Assembly: GCA_900544065.1 (NCBI GenBank)
Contig: UQTR01000032.1
Coordinates: 1-19,864, forward strand
Source of the DNA: an uncultured Collinsella sp.
GTDB taxonomy: Bacteria; Actinomycetota; Coriobacteriia; Coriobacteriales; Coriobacteriaceae
Length of the DNA stretch: 19,864 nucleotides
Reading direction: 5' to 3'
Part shown: in pieces, positions 1-8,707 of the stretch
Numbering within the stretch: position 1 is the stretch's first letter
How the letters are laid out: every line of letters begins with the position of its first letter
The notes under the pieces: model-generated
Databases searched by the model: none
The model's input: the letters and a program-made list of their open reading frames with translations, nothing else
What the model was told of the DNA's origin: nothing
Position numbers and translations under genes: made by a program

Positions 1-1246
1 TGGGGATGCTGGGCCTCTGCTTGAGACGGTTGTCGATATGCTCGATGAGCTGGGGCGTCCGGATGAGTATTTCGATTGCATTCAGGTTGCCGGTACCAAT
101 GGCAAGACTTCGACCACGCGTTTTTCGGCCGCCATCCTTCGTGGTGAGGGGTTAAAGACCGCGCTGTATACGTCGCCGCAGCTTGTGCACTATCCCGAGC
201 GCATGGAGGTCGATGGGCGCGTCGTGAGCGATGAGGCGTTTGCCCGTGGCGTTTCTGCCGCCGTCGAGGCGGGGCATCGCGTGAATGCTCGTCGTGTGGC
301 GGCGGGGGAGCGCGCCTATACCATCACACCGTTTGACCTGCTGACGGCTGCCGCACTGGTGGTGTTTGCCGAGGCTGCGGTGGACGTTGCCGTGCTCGAG
401 GTCGGTATGGGCGGCCGTTGGGACGCCACGAGTGCGACCGATCCCGTCGCCGTTGCCATCACCGGCATCGGGCTCGACCACACGCGCATCCTGGGCGACA
501 CGCTCGAGGCCATTGCGGGGGAGAAGGCTGCGGTCATCAAGCCCGGACGTCTGGTTGTGCTGGGTGAGGGCACGCACGAGGCGAGCGTTCAGCGCGTGAT
601 GGATGCCCGTTGCCGCGAGTGCGGCATTGTGCCGCTGGTGGTGAGCCACTCCACGACCAAACTTCCGGAACACGTGGGCGATACGGTTGAGTTCAGCTGC
701 ACCACGCCGCGCGCGATTTATACGTCGAGCATGGTCAAGCCGGCCTACCAGCCGCAGAATGCCGCGTGCGCGATTATGCTGTGCGAGGGTTATCTGGGCC
801 GCGAGCTCGACCATGACAAGCTCGATGCGTCGCTTATGGGCTGCCCCACGCCGGGTCGCTTTGATGTGCTGGGGACTAATCCGCTCAAGCTGATTGACGC
901 CTGCCATAACCCCCAGAGCTGTGAGAACTTTGTGAGCGCGCTGGACGAGATCGATCCGTGCGTAGAGAATCGCCCCACGCTGCTGTGCGCCGCGCTGGCC
1001 GACAAGGATGTGGCAGGTATCGTCGATGTGTTGATCCCGGCCTTCCCTCGCGTGGTCGTGACGCAGACCGATTCCGATCGCGCCCTACCGGCGGAGGAGC
1101 TTGCTACCCTGGTGGATGCCGATAAGCTCGCGGGCGTGTACCCCAGCGTTTCCGAGGCCCTCGCCGCCTTCGATGCCTCGGGCGAGCCCTTCGTAGCCGC
1201 CGGCACCATCACCCTGGCCGGCGAAGTAGCCGGCCTGCTGCGCTAA
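1..1246 (+). CDS. folC: Bifunctional folylpolyglutamate synthase / dihydrofolate synthase, 5'-truncated by the window edge
   Basis: Adds glutamate to dihydropteroate and/or tetrahydrofolates using ATP, a cytoplasmic step that retains folates in the cell. The reading frame is open from the first bases, so the ATG at 38 is an internal methionine and not the start. The residues before it (GDAGPLLETVVD) fit the usual segment ahead of the P-loop, so roughly 20-40 N-terminal residues lie outside the window (estimate). Visible Mur-ligase-type motifs are the P-loop VAGTNGKTSTT, the central block LEVGMGGRWDATSATDP followed by GIGLDHTRILG, and the C-terminal PGRFDVL and DACHNPQS blocks (normally DGAHNP or similar). 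It ends in TAA at 1246. No downstream gene is coupled to it: 219 bases with an inverted repeat and a structured leader separate it from the next gene. Family assignment is secure; how far each of the two activities is retained cannot be read from sequence. Confidence 0.95.
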   Translation, partial: GDAGPLLETVVDMLDELGRPDEYFDCIQVAGTNGKTSTTRFSAAILRGEGLKTALYTSPQLVHYPERMEVDGRVVSDEAFARGVSAAVEAGHRVNARRVAAGERAYTITPFDLLTAAALVVFAEAAVDVAVLEVGMGGRWDATSATDPVAVAITGIGLDHTRILGDTLEAIAGEKAAVIKPGRLVVLGEGTHEASVQRVMDARCRECGIVPLVVSHSTTKLPEHVGDTVEFSCTTPRAIYTSSMVKPAYQPQNAACAIMLCEGYLGRELDHDKLDASLMGCPTPGRFDVLGTNPLKLIDACHNPQSCENFVSALDEIDPCVENRPTLLCAALADKDVAGIVDVLIPAFPRVVVTQTDSDRALPAEELATLVDADKLAGVYPSVSEALAAFDASGEPFVAAGTITLAGEVAGLLR

Positions 1247-1260
1247 CCCATCCCCTCATC

Positions 1261-1327
1261 AGTTGCGGTGAAATAGGGACTGTTTTATGGGCTAGAAGCC
1301 TTATACAGTCCGTATTTCACCGCAACT
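1261..1327. repeat. Long near-perfect inverted repeat between folC and the surface-protein gene
   Basis: The left arm 1261-1282 (AGTTGCGGTGAAATAGGGAC plus TG) and the right arm 1306-1327 are complementary at 21 of 22 positions, around a 23-nt loop that itself contains GGC/GCC. No T-run follows the right arm, so it is not a classical intrinsic terminator for folC. The shape (long arms, loop of 23-25 nt) is like the four units at 13654-13953, but the arm sequence differs. Best described as a REP-like palindromic element; it could still act as an mRNA 3'-end stabiliser. Confidence 0.85.
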
Positions 1328-1379
1328 TAGGTGGAGCCCGCTTACGAAATCATTTATGCCGCTTGACCTGTCGCATATT

Positions 1380-1450
1380 GCGTTGCCTCGCTGGTGAGGG
1401 GTACGCTCAGCCTAACTTGCAATCCGGACCAGTGCTGTGGTCCGTTGAGC
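1380..1450 (+). promoter_or_regulatory. Structured 5' leader of the giant surface-protein gene
   Basis: Two consecutive stem-loops lie just ahead of the ribosome binding site. The first pairs GCGT 1380-1383 with ACGC 1403-1406 and CCTC 1386-1389 with GAGG 1396-1399. The second pairs CGGACCA 1425-1431 with TGGTCCG 1438-1444 around GTGCTG. It can be enclosed by GCTCA 1405-1409 pairing with TGAGC 1446-1450, which would compete with the first stem at 1405-1406. The competing pairings and the 15-nt bulge at 1410-1424 resemble a regulatory RNA, but I cannot assign a riboswitch class. The Shine-Dalgarno sequence GGGAGGA starts at 1456. Confidence 0.45.
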
Positions 1451-1465
1451 CAGTCGGGAGGAACT

Positions 1466-4400
1466 ATGAATAGAAGGCATGTCAACGCGGCGATCACTGC
1501 GGGCCTGGCCCTTAGCATGACGGTCGGTTCGGTGCCGCCACAGGCGTTTGCCGAGATGATGCAGGGCGATACCACCCAGGTCGTCGCCGAGCAAAGTGCT
1601 GACGCAACAACCGCGGACACCGGTAAAGCAACCTCGGAAGATCAGGCGGTCGACAAGATCGCCTCGCTTGCCGAGCAAACCGAACTTCATGTTGCCGAGG
1701 GCTCCGACGCAACGCTACCTCAAACCGTGGCGGCGACCTACGAGAGTGGCGCCACTAAGCAGGAAAACGTCACCTGGAAGCTGAACGGCGCCGATGCTCC
1801 GGCAACGTTGGCGCAGCTGCCTGCCGGCTCGTATGAGTTTGAGGGTACCGTCGACGGCGCCACCCAGACGGTCAAGCAGCGCGTGATCATCGAGGCCACC
1901 GCAGCGGATCCGGCCGCGGTTAATGCAGCCGAACCCGTGAGCTCAAACGAGGACCTGAAGATTGCGTCCGTTGATAGCACTCCAATTGTAAAAAAATATG
2001 TGGGACAGGGCTATGTTGGCGAAGAGTACGGCACCTCAGTCAATCTGACGCTGACAAATGGAACTAAAGCTACCGGCATGGTCAATTGGGACGAAGCCTC
2101 AAGGAACACTATCAAGACTGCTTCCGATGAATCGGAAGTGCCGATTCAAGGCTCCATTTCGTATATCAACATCGGTTCCATGGGCTATTCGCTTAGCGAG
2201 CCCTATTCCGTTACCGCCACGCTCAAGGTTTTTGTTCCCAGGTCTTCGAATTACATACAAAGCGTGACTACGTCGCCCGGCGTCGCGCCGTCTCTTCCTT
2301 CGACTGCTTATATATCCTATTCCGATAACTCGGGCTGTTCCTGCGATGTTGAGTGGGATGAGGTCTCCGAGGTAGACTATCAAAAACCTGGCTCATTTGT
2401 CGTTGAGGGACATTTGACATACTCGCGTTCAACTTTGGTGAGTTGCACGGTAAATGTCCGTGAAATCAAGTCTGTTCAAACCGAATTTGAATGCATGACG
2501 GCAGTAGGGATGTCGCCGTCTCTTCCGTACCAGGCAATGGTTACTTTCGATCAAAATGAATCCCAGCAAGTTCATATCAATTGGGATTCTGTCAATCCCG
2601 ATTCGTACGCTCAACCAGGTACTTTTGTTGTTAAGGGCAGGCTCGATGGGCTTGACCGGCGCGAAGTTACTTGTACGGTTGCAGTGAAGGATGCCAAAGA
2701 TTATTTTGACCTGGACTCGTTGACGTACGAACGTGTTGTTGGTGACGAATCGCCCCTTGACTCTGACGTGCACCTTAAGGTGACTCGACCAGACGGCGAG
2801 TACTGGTATAACTACCCTGTGAAATGGGACAATGCTGACGCCTCTCGATTCCAGACGGCTGGCACTTATGAAGTTACCGGTACTATCGGGGACTGCGGTG
2901 TTTCTTCTCTTGCTGGTCTAACGGTTAAGGCGAAGGTCGTCGTTAAAGAGGTTGCCTCTATTGCACAAGTTGCACCCATTGATACGCCAGTTGGCATCCG
3001 TCCTACAACGGGCTCAAGTGCCGGCTCCCTTCCATATACCGTTAAGGTGACTTTCACCGACGGGTCTACAGTTAATGGTGGCGTTACTTGGGATACAATC
3101 CTGGATTCCATGGTCGCGCAGGAGGGTTCCTTTACCCTCGGAGGCTCTATCATGTATAGCCGAAGTAAACCTGGCTCTCCGTCTATGCCGGTCTCGCTGG
3201 GCAGCGCCCATCGCGCCTCAATTAAGGTTAACGTTCGCGCCCTGCAGATGCCATCTGCGACTTCGGTAAGTACGCTCATTGGCGCGCAAATTCATATGCC
3301 GTATACCATTGAAGCAACGATGTGGAACGGTTCTCGTGGCAGCTATTCCGTCCAATGGCCTGCTATCAGCCAGAACACGTTGAACAAGCTGGGCCAGTCG
3401 ACTATTACGGGTTATTTCTTGGGTTCGAATATTCCGGTAACAGCGACTATTAATGTTTGCGACCTTGCTGATGATGATCTGGGTAGAATCGCCTTCGTTC
3501 CTGGTGTCGGCCTCGTTAATTCTTACGGATCGAACCAGTTTTTGCTGTCGGACGGAAACTACTACAGCCTTTGGGGGGCTGGAGACTCCCTTTATACATG
3601 GGATGAGATTCCGCAGGACCTCAAAAACGGCAAACCGGGCGACTATGAGATAACCGGAACAATTACCGGCACGCTTGCAAGGGTTCGTGCGACCGCTACG
3701 TGTGGAGAGGTCAAGGGCATCAATCACTACAGTGAGGCTGGTCCGGCCCTCGTGCAGTCTTATGAAGACACGTATGTCATCTACCCTGGAGAGCAAATCA
3801 GTCTTGATAATACAACCGTCGATGGCATATTAAAGGATGGGACTAAGTTCTCCGGCCTAAAGATTAATTGGGATGAGTATGATAGTCATCCTTCGGAGAA
3901 CTGCACCATTACTGGCAAAGTCGCGGGAACGAACATCCCGGCAACGATCCATGTGATCGTGACAGATAAGTGGAAGGCGGAGCTTGATACCATTAAGGTT
4001 CTTAAAGGACATGATGGTTCAGAGCTGCTTCCGACTAGTGTTTACCTGGTGAGCCCTGATGTCGAAGACCATCCAAGCTATCACTCCAAGTACGCTTCCG
4101 TGACATGGAACACAGAGGGGTTTGACTGGAGTCAAGGCGGAATCGTTTCGGGCACTGCTCAGCTGTCTTACTATACGGGCAGCAATAGCAGTGTTGTGGA
4201 TATTTCCGTAACTGCAAATGTTCAGGTTGTGAATAGGGCTACATCTGTTCAGGGCGGAACGGTGTGGACCGTGCCTGGCACTGAGCCCGTTTTGCCGAAC
4301 TCTCTTGAGGTCGTCTACGATAACGACATGTCTACTGGCCCACAGCGCGAGAATGTCACGTGGGATGAAGTTTCCCCCGATGCATATGCTAAGGATGGTT

Positions 4401-7400
4401 CGTTTAAGGTCAAGGGTAAGCTTTCGGGTGGTGCGGAAGCAACGGTTACCGTTGATGTCTGCTCTATTACGTCCATGAGTGTTCCCGAGCGCATTACTAC
4501 TGTCAGTGGAGTCATACCTGAGCTGCCGTGGGATATTAAGGTGACCACGAGCGACAACAATGTGAGAGACGCTTGGATTCAGTGGGACGAGGTCCGCGCT
4601 CAGAGTTATACCGGAGAGCCGGGTAAGGTTTCGACGGTCACCGGTAAGGTAAATGCTTACGGCCTTGATCGATACAGTGATAGCGCCTACACCGGTGTCA
4701 CCGTCCAGACTAAGATCGTGATTGCTGGTGTCGAGAAAGCTTTCGACAATGGCGAGACTGCCGTAACAACCAAGGTCGGTACCGTTCCGGCGATGCCGTC
4801 CGTGATGGCGGTTGAGCTGAGCGACGGTTCCGTTTCGAATGCAACCGTTGAATGGGATCCGATTGCCCCCGAGAAGTATGAGAAGCCTGGTACGTTCTAT
4901 GTGACCGGTCACGTGGTTGGCTTTGATAGCGCTGCTGTTATGGCGCTTGTGGACGATGAGGGCCAGAATGTTGGCGTTGATGAGAATGGTGTCGTAACCG
5001 CCAAGGTGACGGTTGCCGATAAGAAGGCGGAGAAGGTTGCGCTGCAGCCGCAGGCCGTTGTGATTAACACGACGGTTGGTTCGACGCTGACACTGCCTAA
5101 GTTCGTTAATGTCATTTACTCTGACGGCACCTTCACAGCACACAGCCAATACGATGGCACCGAAATCACGGAGTGGACCGACACCGACGGCCTCGACATC
5201 ACCGAGCCCCTCGCCAAGACCGGCACCTACAAGCTCGTTGGCAAGCTCAAGGACATCGACAATGTCAACGCTATCGTGTACGTCAACGTTCGCGAGGCGC
5301 CGCGGACCATCACCAAGCTCGAGGCCAAGTCGTTTAGCGTGGCCAGTGGCACGTCCAAGCAGGACCTGTACCAGCAGATGCCCAAGCAGGTTGTGGCGAC
5401 GTATTCCGACGGCTCAACCGATCTGCTCGACATTGACACGTGGGACCTTTCCGAGGTTACGGATGAGCTGCTCAACGGAACCGGTATCGTCCAGATCACG
5501 GGCACGGTTAAGGCGAACGGCTCCAAGGTGACCTGCAGCGTGACCGTGGTGGATCAGGATGCCGAGACGCCCGATCACATCGTGCCGATCGAGGACATCC
5601 AGATTGCAGACAACGCCAAGGTCGCGGACTTGATGGGCATGCTGCCGTCCACGGTGACGGTGGTCATGAAGGACGGCACGACCACGGCGGAGACGCCCGT
5701 TAAATGGACGCAGGTCGACAGCCTGGGCCGCGCAGGCAACGAGTTTACGGTTACGGGCCTGACGGACAACGGTATGACCGTGACCGTCAAGGTTAAGGTT
5801 ACCGCTCATATCGTGAGCCTGGATCCTGCCAAGGGCATTGAGGTCGAGCGTGATACCAAGGCCGCGGATGCGCTTGCCAAGCTGCCTTCGACCGTTACGG
5901 CGGTTTACTCCGACGGCTCTGACGCTGAGGTCGACGTTACGTGGAACACCGAGGACCTGGGCGACAATGACTTTGCCAAGGAGGGCAAGGTTACCGTTAA
6001 GGGCTCGGTCGCTGGAACCGACCAGAAGGCGGAGTGCACCATCAAGGTCGTCAAGCCGCTGCGCGAGATTCCCGACCACCTGGCTGGTACCGTTGACGCC
6101 GTGACGGTCGACGACGGCGCGAAGCCCGAGGCTGTTGTGGCTGCGCTGCCCAAGACCGTTAAGGTCGCCATGAAGGACGGCTCCGAGGTCGACTCGAAGA
6201 TCGACTGGACCGCTCCCAAGGAGACCCTCACCATTAAGAATGATGGCACGAGCGTTGTCATTACGGGCAAGACCGCGGTCGGCAACTTTGACGTCAAGGC
6301 TACGGTCAACTTGGTGCCGGTTGTTGAGAGCATCTCCGACGTTAAGCTTTCGGTTGCCCGCAACACGGCTGTCGATGACATCGCGCTGCCGGCTCAGGTG
6401 ACCCTCAACATGTCCGACGGCTCGAAGAAGGCTGCCACCGTCACGTGGGATAAGGCTCCGCTCACGGCGGATGCTCTGAGCAAGCTGGGCGACATCGCGC
6501 TTGAGGGCGCGGTCGAGGGCACGTCCGTCAAGGCTACTTGCACGGTGACGGTTGTAAAGAGCGATGCCGAGATTCCGGCGTCCGTTAAGCCTGTCGCGGA
6601 CGTTAATGTGCCCGAGGGCTCGTCCGCCGATGTCGTGCGTGATGCGCTCAAGGACGTCAAGGCGACCGTGCTCATGAAGGACGGCAAGACGACGGCGAAG
6701 TCTGAGATTACGTGGACTGAGGTCCCTGTTGCTGCCGCCACTTATGGCAAAACCGTTGTCGCCAAGGGCGTCACCGTGATCGGCAACCTGCCGGTCGAGG
6801 TCGTCGTTACCTCCACGACGACGATCAACAAGGTAGCCGAGGCGCCGCAGATTACGGTCGAGCGCGACGTGAAGGCCGATACGGTTACGGGCCAGCTGCC
6901 TAAGACCGTTGGCGTGACCTATACCGACGGCCATGCGGACACGGCTTCGGTCACATGGAACACGGACGGCCTGGACAAGCAGCTTGCCGCCGTTGGCGGG
7001 CACGCGATTGAGGGCACCGTTGAAGGCACGACGCTCAAGGCCACTTGCAAGCTGGTTGTCGAGACGCCCAAACGCGAGATTCCCCATCACGTGAAGAGCG
7101 GCAGCCTGACGCTGGAGCAGCCGGTGCTCGATGGCGCGTCTTCTGAGGATGTTGCCAAGGCGCTCGCGGGCCTCAAGGCGACCGTGATTATGGCCGACGG
7201 TAAGACCGAGGTTGAGTCTGCCATTACGTGGGCCGATGTGCCCGCGGCCGATATCGCCACGACAGGTAAGACGCTCACGGTGCACGGCACTACCGAGCAG
7301 GGCGGCTTTGCGGTGACGGCGACCGTTGCGGTCAAGCCGGTCATTAAGAGCGCGTCGCTTGCCGAGGGTACTGGCGTCATTGCTGCCAAGCGCGACGATA

Positions 7401-8425
7401 AGGTCGCGGGCGTTGTGGCTCAGCTGCCCAAGCAGGCGAGTGTGACGTATTCCGACGGCTCTTCCAAGGACCTGGGCATCACGTGGGATACGAGCGCATT
7501 GACCCAGAAGGCGCTCGGCGAGCTCGGCGACATTGTCGTTGCGGGTACCGTGAAGGACGAGACCGGTTCTGCCACGGTGACGGCTACCGTTACCGTGTCC
7601 GAGAAGGACTCCAACATTCCCGTGACGGCTGGCACGCTTGAGGCCGTTGAAATCTTTGAGTTCAGCTCGCCCGATGAGGTACTGAAGGCGCTGCCCAAGA
7701 AGGTCGCCGTGACCATGAAGGACGGCAGCCAGAAGGATTACGTCATCGACTGGGAGGACGTACCCGCGCTTGGCTGGGGTGCCGACGATGTGACCGTGAC
7801 CGGTAAAGTGCACGGCACGGAGCTGACGGTCAGCTGCGAGGTACGCGTTAAGCCGCGTCCGGAGGCTGACGGCATGGTGATCGTTGACCAGAACGGTAAG
7901 GCCACGACCGCCGAAACCACGCTCAAGGTCGAGCGCGGCAAGGAGATTGACCTGGCCGCCGCAGCAAGCAATGCGGCCGCTGGCGCGTTGCTGCGCGGTC
8001 CCGTGACGTGGACCTCGTCCGACCCGACCATCGCTACGGTGGAGAACGGTAAGGTCAAAGCCCTCAAGAACGGTACCGTCGTCATTACGGCGACGATGGA
8101 TGTTAACGGCGGGGCTGTTGCGATCTCGCTTGCTGACGATGGTCCCGACGCTGAGGCGCCGGCCGCCCAACAGTTCACCGCTTCGGTGACCGTTGAGGTT
8201 GTTGAGCCGGTCGTTGAGCAGAAGCCGACGGACGGCAAGGACAACGGTGGCAAGTCTGATGCCAAACCGGCTTCGGATGCGAAGAAGGATGGCAAAAAGA
8301 CTGCTACCGGAAGCCTGGCCCAGACGGGTGACAACACGGTCGTGACCGTCGCCGCACTGGGCGGAACCGGCCTGCTGGCGCTAATCGCCGCCGCGATCGA
8401 AAAACTACGCCATCGCGCTGAGTAG
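1466..8425 (+). CDS. Giant cell-wall-anchored Ig-repeat surface protein (adhesin-like), 2319 aa
   Basis: The start is ATG 1466, 5-10 nt after GGGAGGA. An upstream in-frame start at 1394 would add 24 residues ahead of an evident signal peptide and lies inside the structured leader. Residues 1-29 form a signal peptide (MNRRH, then a hydrophobic core, then PPQAFA|E). From about residue 72 to 2130 I count roughly 24 consecutive units of 75-100 aa that read as Big_4-like Ig domains: LPxxVxVxxxDGS, then VxWD, then PGxFxVxGxV, then a closing TVxV strand. One BIG2-like domain follows (about 2135-2245, with VTWTSSDPTIATVENGKVKA). A Lys/Asp/Gly-rich wall-spanning linker leads to LAQTG (2284-2288), a hydrophobic segment and the tail EKLRHRAE. 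LAxTG is the motif associated with class E sortases of high-G+C Gram-positives. The expected role is a long stalk presenting surface contacts, but no ligand-binding head domain is recognisable. Units 15-24 alternate between two subtypes, and codons from about 1970 to 4740 are more A+T-rich than the rest. No sortase gene lies in the window. Confidence 0.92.
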   Translation: MNRRHVNAAITAGLALSMTVGSVPPQAFAEMMQGDTTQVVAEQSADATTADTGKATSEDQAVDKIASLAEQTELHVAEGSDATLPQTVAATYESGATKQENVTWKLNGADAPATLAQLPAGSYEFEGTVDGATQTVKQRVIIEATAADPAAVNAAEPVSSNEDLKIASVDSTPIVKKYVGQGYVGEEYGTSVNLTLTNGTKATGMVNWDEASRNTIKTASDESEVPIQGSISYINIGSMGYSLSEPYSVTATLKVFVPRSSNYIQSVTTSPGVAPSLPSTAYISYSDNSGCSCDVEWDEVSEVDYQKPGSFVVEGHLTYSRSTLVSCTVNVREIKSVQTEFECMTAVGMSPSLPYQAMVTFDQNESQQVHINWDSVNPDSYAQPGTFVVKGRLDGLDRREVTCTVAVKDAKDYFDLDSLTYERVVGDESPLDSDVHLKVTRPDGEYWYNYPVKWDNADASRFQTAGTYEVTGTIGDCGVSSLAGLTVKAKVVVKEVASIAQVAPIDTPVGIRPTTGSSAGSLPYTVKVTFTDGSTVNGGVTWDTILDSMVAQEGSFTLGGSIMYSRSKPGSPSMPVSLGSAHRASIKVNVRALQMPSATSVSTLIGAQIHMPYTIEATMWNGSRGSYSVQWPAISQNTLNKLGQSTITGYFLGSNIPVTATINVCDLADDDLGRIAFVPGVGLVNSYGSNQFLLSDGNYYSLWGAGDSLYTWDEIPQDLKNGKPGDYEITGTITGTLARVRATATCGEVKGINHYSEAGPALVQSYEDTYVIYPGEQISLDNTTVDGILKDGTKFSGLKINWDEYDSHPSENCTITGKVAGTNIPATIHVIVTDKWKAELDTIKVLKGHDGSELLPTSVYLVSPDVEDHPSYHSKYASVTWNTEGFDWSQGGIVSGTAQLSYYTGSNSSVVDISVTANVQVVNRATSVQGGTVWTVPGTEPVLPNSLEVVYDNDMSTGPQRENVTWDEVSPDAYAKDGSFKVKGKLSGGAEATVTVDVCSITSMSVPERITTVSGVIPELPWDIKVTTSDNNVRDAWIQWDEVRAQSYTGEPGKVSTVTGKVNAYGLDRYSDSAYTGVTVQTKIVIAGVEKAFDNGETAVTTKVGTVPAMPSVMAVELSDGSVSNATVEWDPIAPEKYEKPGTFYVTGHVVGFDSAAVMALVDDEGQNVGVDENGVVTAKVTVADKKAEKVALQPQAVVINTTVGSTLTLPKFVNVIYSDGTFTAHSQYDGTEITEWTDTDGLDITEPLAKTGTYKLVGKLKDIDNVNAIVYVNVREAPRTITKLEAKSFSVASGTSKQDLYQQMPKQVVATYSDGSTDLLDIDTWDLSEVTDELLNGTGIVQITGTVKANGSKVTCSVTVVDQDAETPDHIVPIEDIQIADNAKVADLMGMLPSTVTVVMKDGTTTAETPVKWTQVDSLGRAGNEFTVTGLTDNGMTVTVKVKVTAHIVSLDPAKGIEVERDTKAADALAKLPSTVTAVYSDGSDAEVDVTWNTEDLGDNDFAKEGKVTVKGSVAGTDQKAECTIKVVKPLREIPDHLAGTVDAVTVDDGAKPEAVVAALPKTVKVAMKDGSEVDSKIDWTAPKETLTIKNDGTSVVITGKTAVGNFDVKATVNLVPVVESISDVKLSVARNTAVDDIALPAQVTLNMSDGSKKAATVTWDKAPLTADALSKLGDIALEGAVEGTSVKATCTVTVVKSDAEIPASVKPVADVNVPEGSSADVVRDALKDVKATVLMKDGKTTAKSEITWTEVPVAAATYGKTVVAKGVTVIGNLPVEVVVTSTTTINKVAEAPQITVERDVKADTVTGQLPKTVGVTYTDGHADTASVTWNTDGLDKQLAAVGGHAIEGTVEGTTLKATCKLVVETPKREIPHHVKSGSLTLEQPVLDGASSEDVAKALAGLKATVIMADGKTEVESAITWADVPAADIATTGKTLTVHGTTEQGGFAVTATVAVKPVIKSASLAEGTGVIAAKRDDKVAGVVAQLPKQASVTYSDGSSKDLGITWDTSALTQKALGELGDIVVAGTVKDETGSATVTATVTVSEKDSNIPVTAGTLEAVEIFEFSSPDEVLKALPKKVAVTMKDGSQKDYVIDWEDVPALGWGADDVTVTGKVHGTELTVSCEVRVKPRPEADGMVIVDQNGKATTAETTLKVERGKEIDLAAAASNAAAGALLRGPVTWTSSDPTIATVENGKVKALKNGTVVITATMDVNGGAVAISLADDGPDAEAPAAQQFTASVTVEVVEPVVEQKPTDGKDNGGKSDAKPASDAKKDGKKTATGSLAQTGDNTVVTVAALGGTGLLALIAAAIEKLRHRAE
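5312..7858 (+). repeat. Ten tandem Ig repeats alternating between two subtypes (five two-domain modules)
   Basis: Subtype B units carry Y/M-S/T-DG (YSDGS, MSDGS, YTDGH) and VTWNT/VTWD, with an acidic-basic run such as VERDTKA before the LP. Subtype A units begin with a proline phrase (TPDHI, IPDHL, IPASV, IPHHV, IPVTA) and carry M-K/A-DG. Reading order from about residue 1282 is B-A-B-A-B-A-B-A-B-A, each unit roughly 80-90 aa. The fourteen units before this block are more diverse and do not show the alternation. This pattern implies growth by duplication of two-domain blocks. Confidence 0.75.
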
Positions 8426-8455
8426 CGCAGAGCTCATAGAGCCCTAAGGCACATG

Positions 8456-8500
8456 AAGGCCTCCCGTTCCTCGTAAACCACGAGTGCCGGGAGGCTTTTC
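8456..8500 (+). terminator. Intrinsic terminator of the surface-protein gene
   Basis: GCCTCCCG 8459-8466 pairs with CGGGAGGC 8488-8495, with an inner CTCGT/ACGAG pairing, followed by TTTT at 8496-8499. It lies about 30 bases after the TAG at 8425. Confidence 0.85.
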
Positions 8501-8533
8501 GTTTGGGTGTCCTACGCCTTAGAGTGATTTGCT

Positions 8534-8695
8534 CGCCACGAAATGGGCCCATCTACTACGTTTTACCGGTAACCCTCAACCACGCCGAGAATTGCGAAAT
8601 CAAAACCGCAGGTAGAAGGCTTGCCATTTTTCAAAAAAGACCCGCATGGTCGACCCATGCGGGTTAAACGTAGTAGATAGCCCGTTTTCGTGGCG
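8534..8695. repeat. 162-bp element with 34-bp imperfect inverted arms and a conserved core (copy 1)
   Basis: Arms 8534-8567 and 8662-8695 are complementary at 29 of 34 positions. A central core at 8602-8623 (AAAACCGCAGGTAGA, one variable base, GGCTTG) recurs at 10052-10073 with one mismatch. In both copies the core sits at almost the same distance from the two ends (68 and 72 here; 67 and 71 in copy 2). The arms differ between copies, although both place an A-run near the outer end and TACG/CGTA further in. A separate hairpin inside this copy (8641-8663) reads as a terminator on the minus strand. No ORF is convincing. It could be a MITE or REP-type element, or a structured RNA family. Confidence 0.75.
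8629..8663 (-). terminator. Minus-strand intrinsic terminator downstream of the M24 peptidase gene
   Basis: CCCGCATGG 8641-8649 pairs with CCATGCGGG 8655-8663 around a 5-nt loop. On the minus strand the stem is followed by TCTTTTTTG (complement of 8632-8640). It lies about 80 bases beyond the peptidase stop codon and inside the 162-bp repeat element. Confidence 0.7.
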
Positions 8696-8707
8696 CGGCG
8701 TTAGCGG

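Noticed and set aside
1371..1462. c-di-GMP-I or cobalamin riboswitch
   Set aside because: Only short strings resemble these classes; the conserved GCAAACC segment, tetraloop and receptor, and the cobalamin box are not present.
1394..1465. Earlier start for the surface protein
   Set aside because: It would put 24 residues before a clear signal peptide and translate the structured leader; ATG 1466 has a strong ribosome site.
5414..8170. Very long antisense open frame (over 900 codons) opposite the surface-protein gene
   Set aside because: It lies exactly in the G/C-ending-codon half of the real gene, has no recognisable domain or ribosome site, and its composition is that of a codon-bias shadow.
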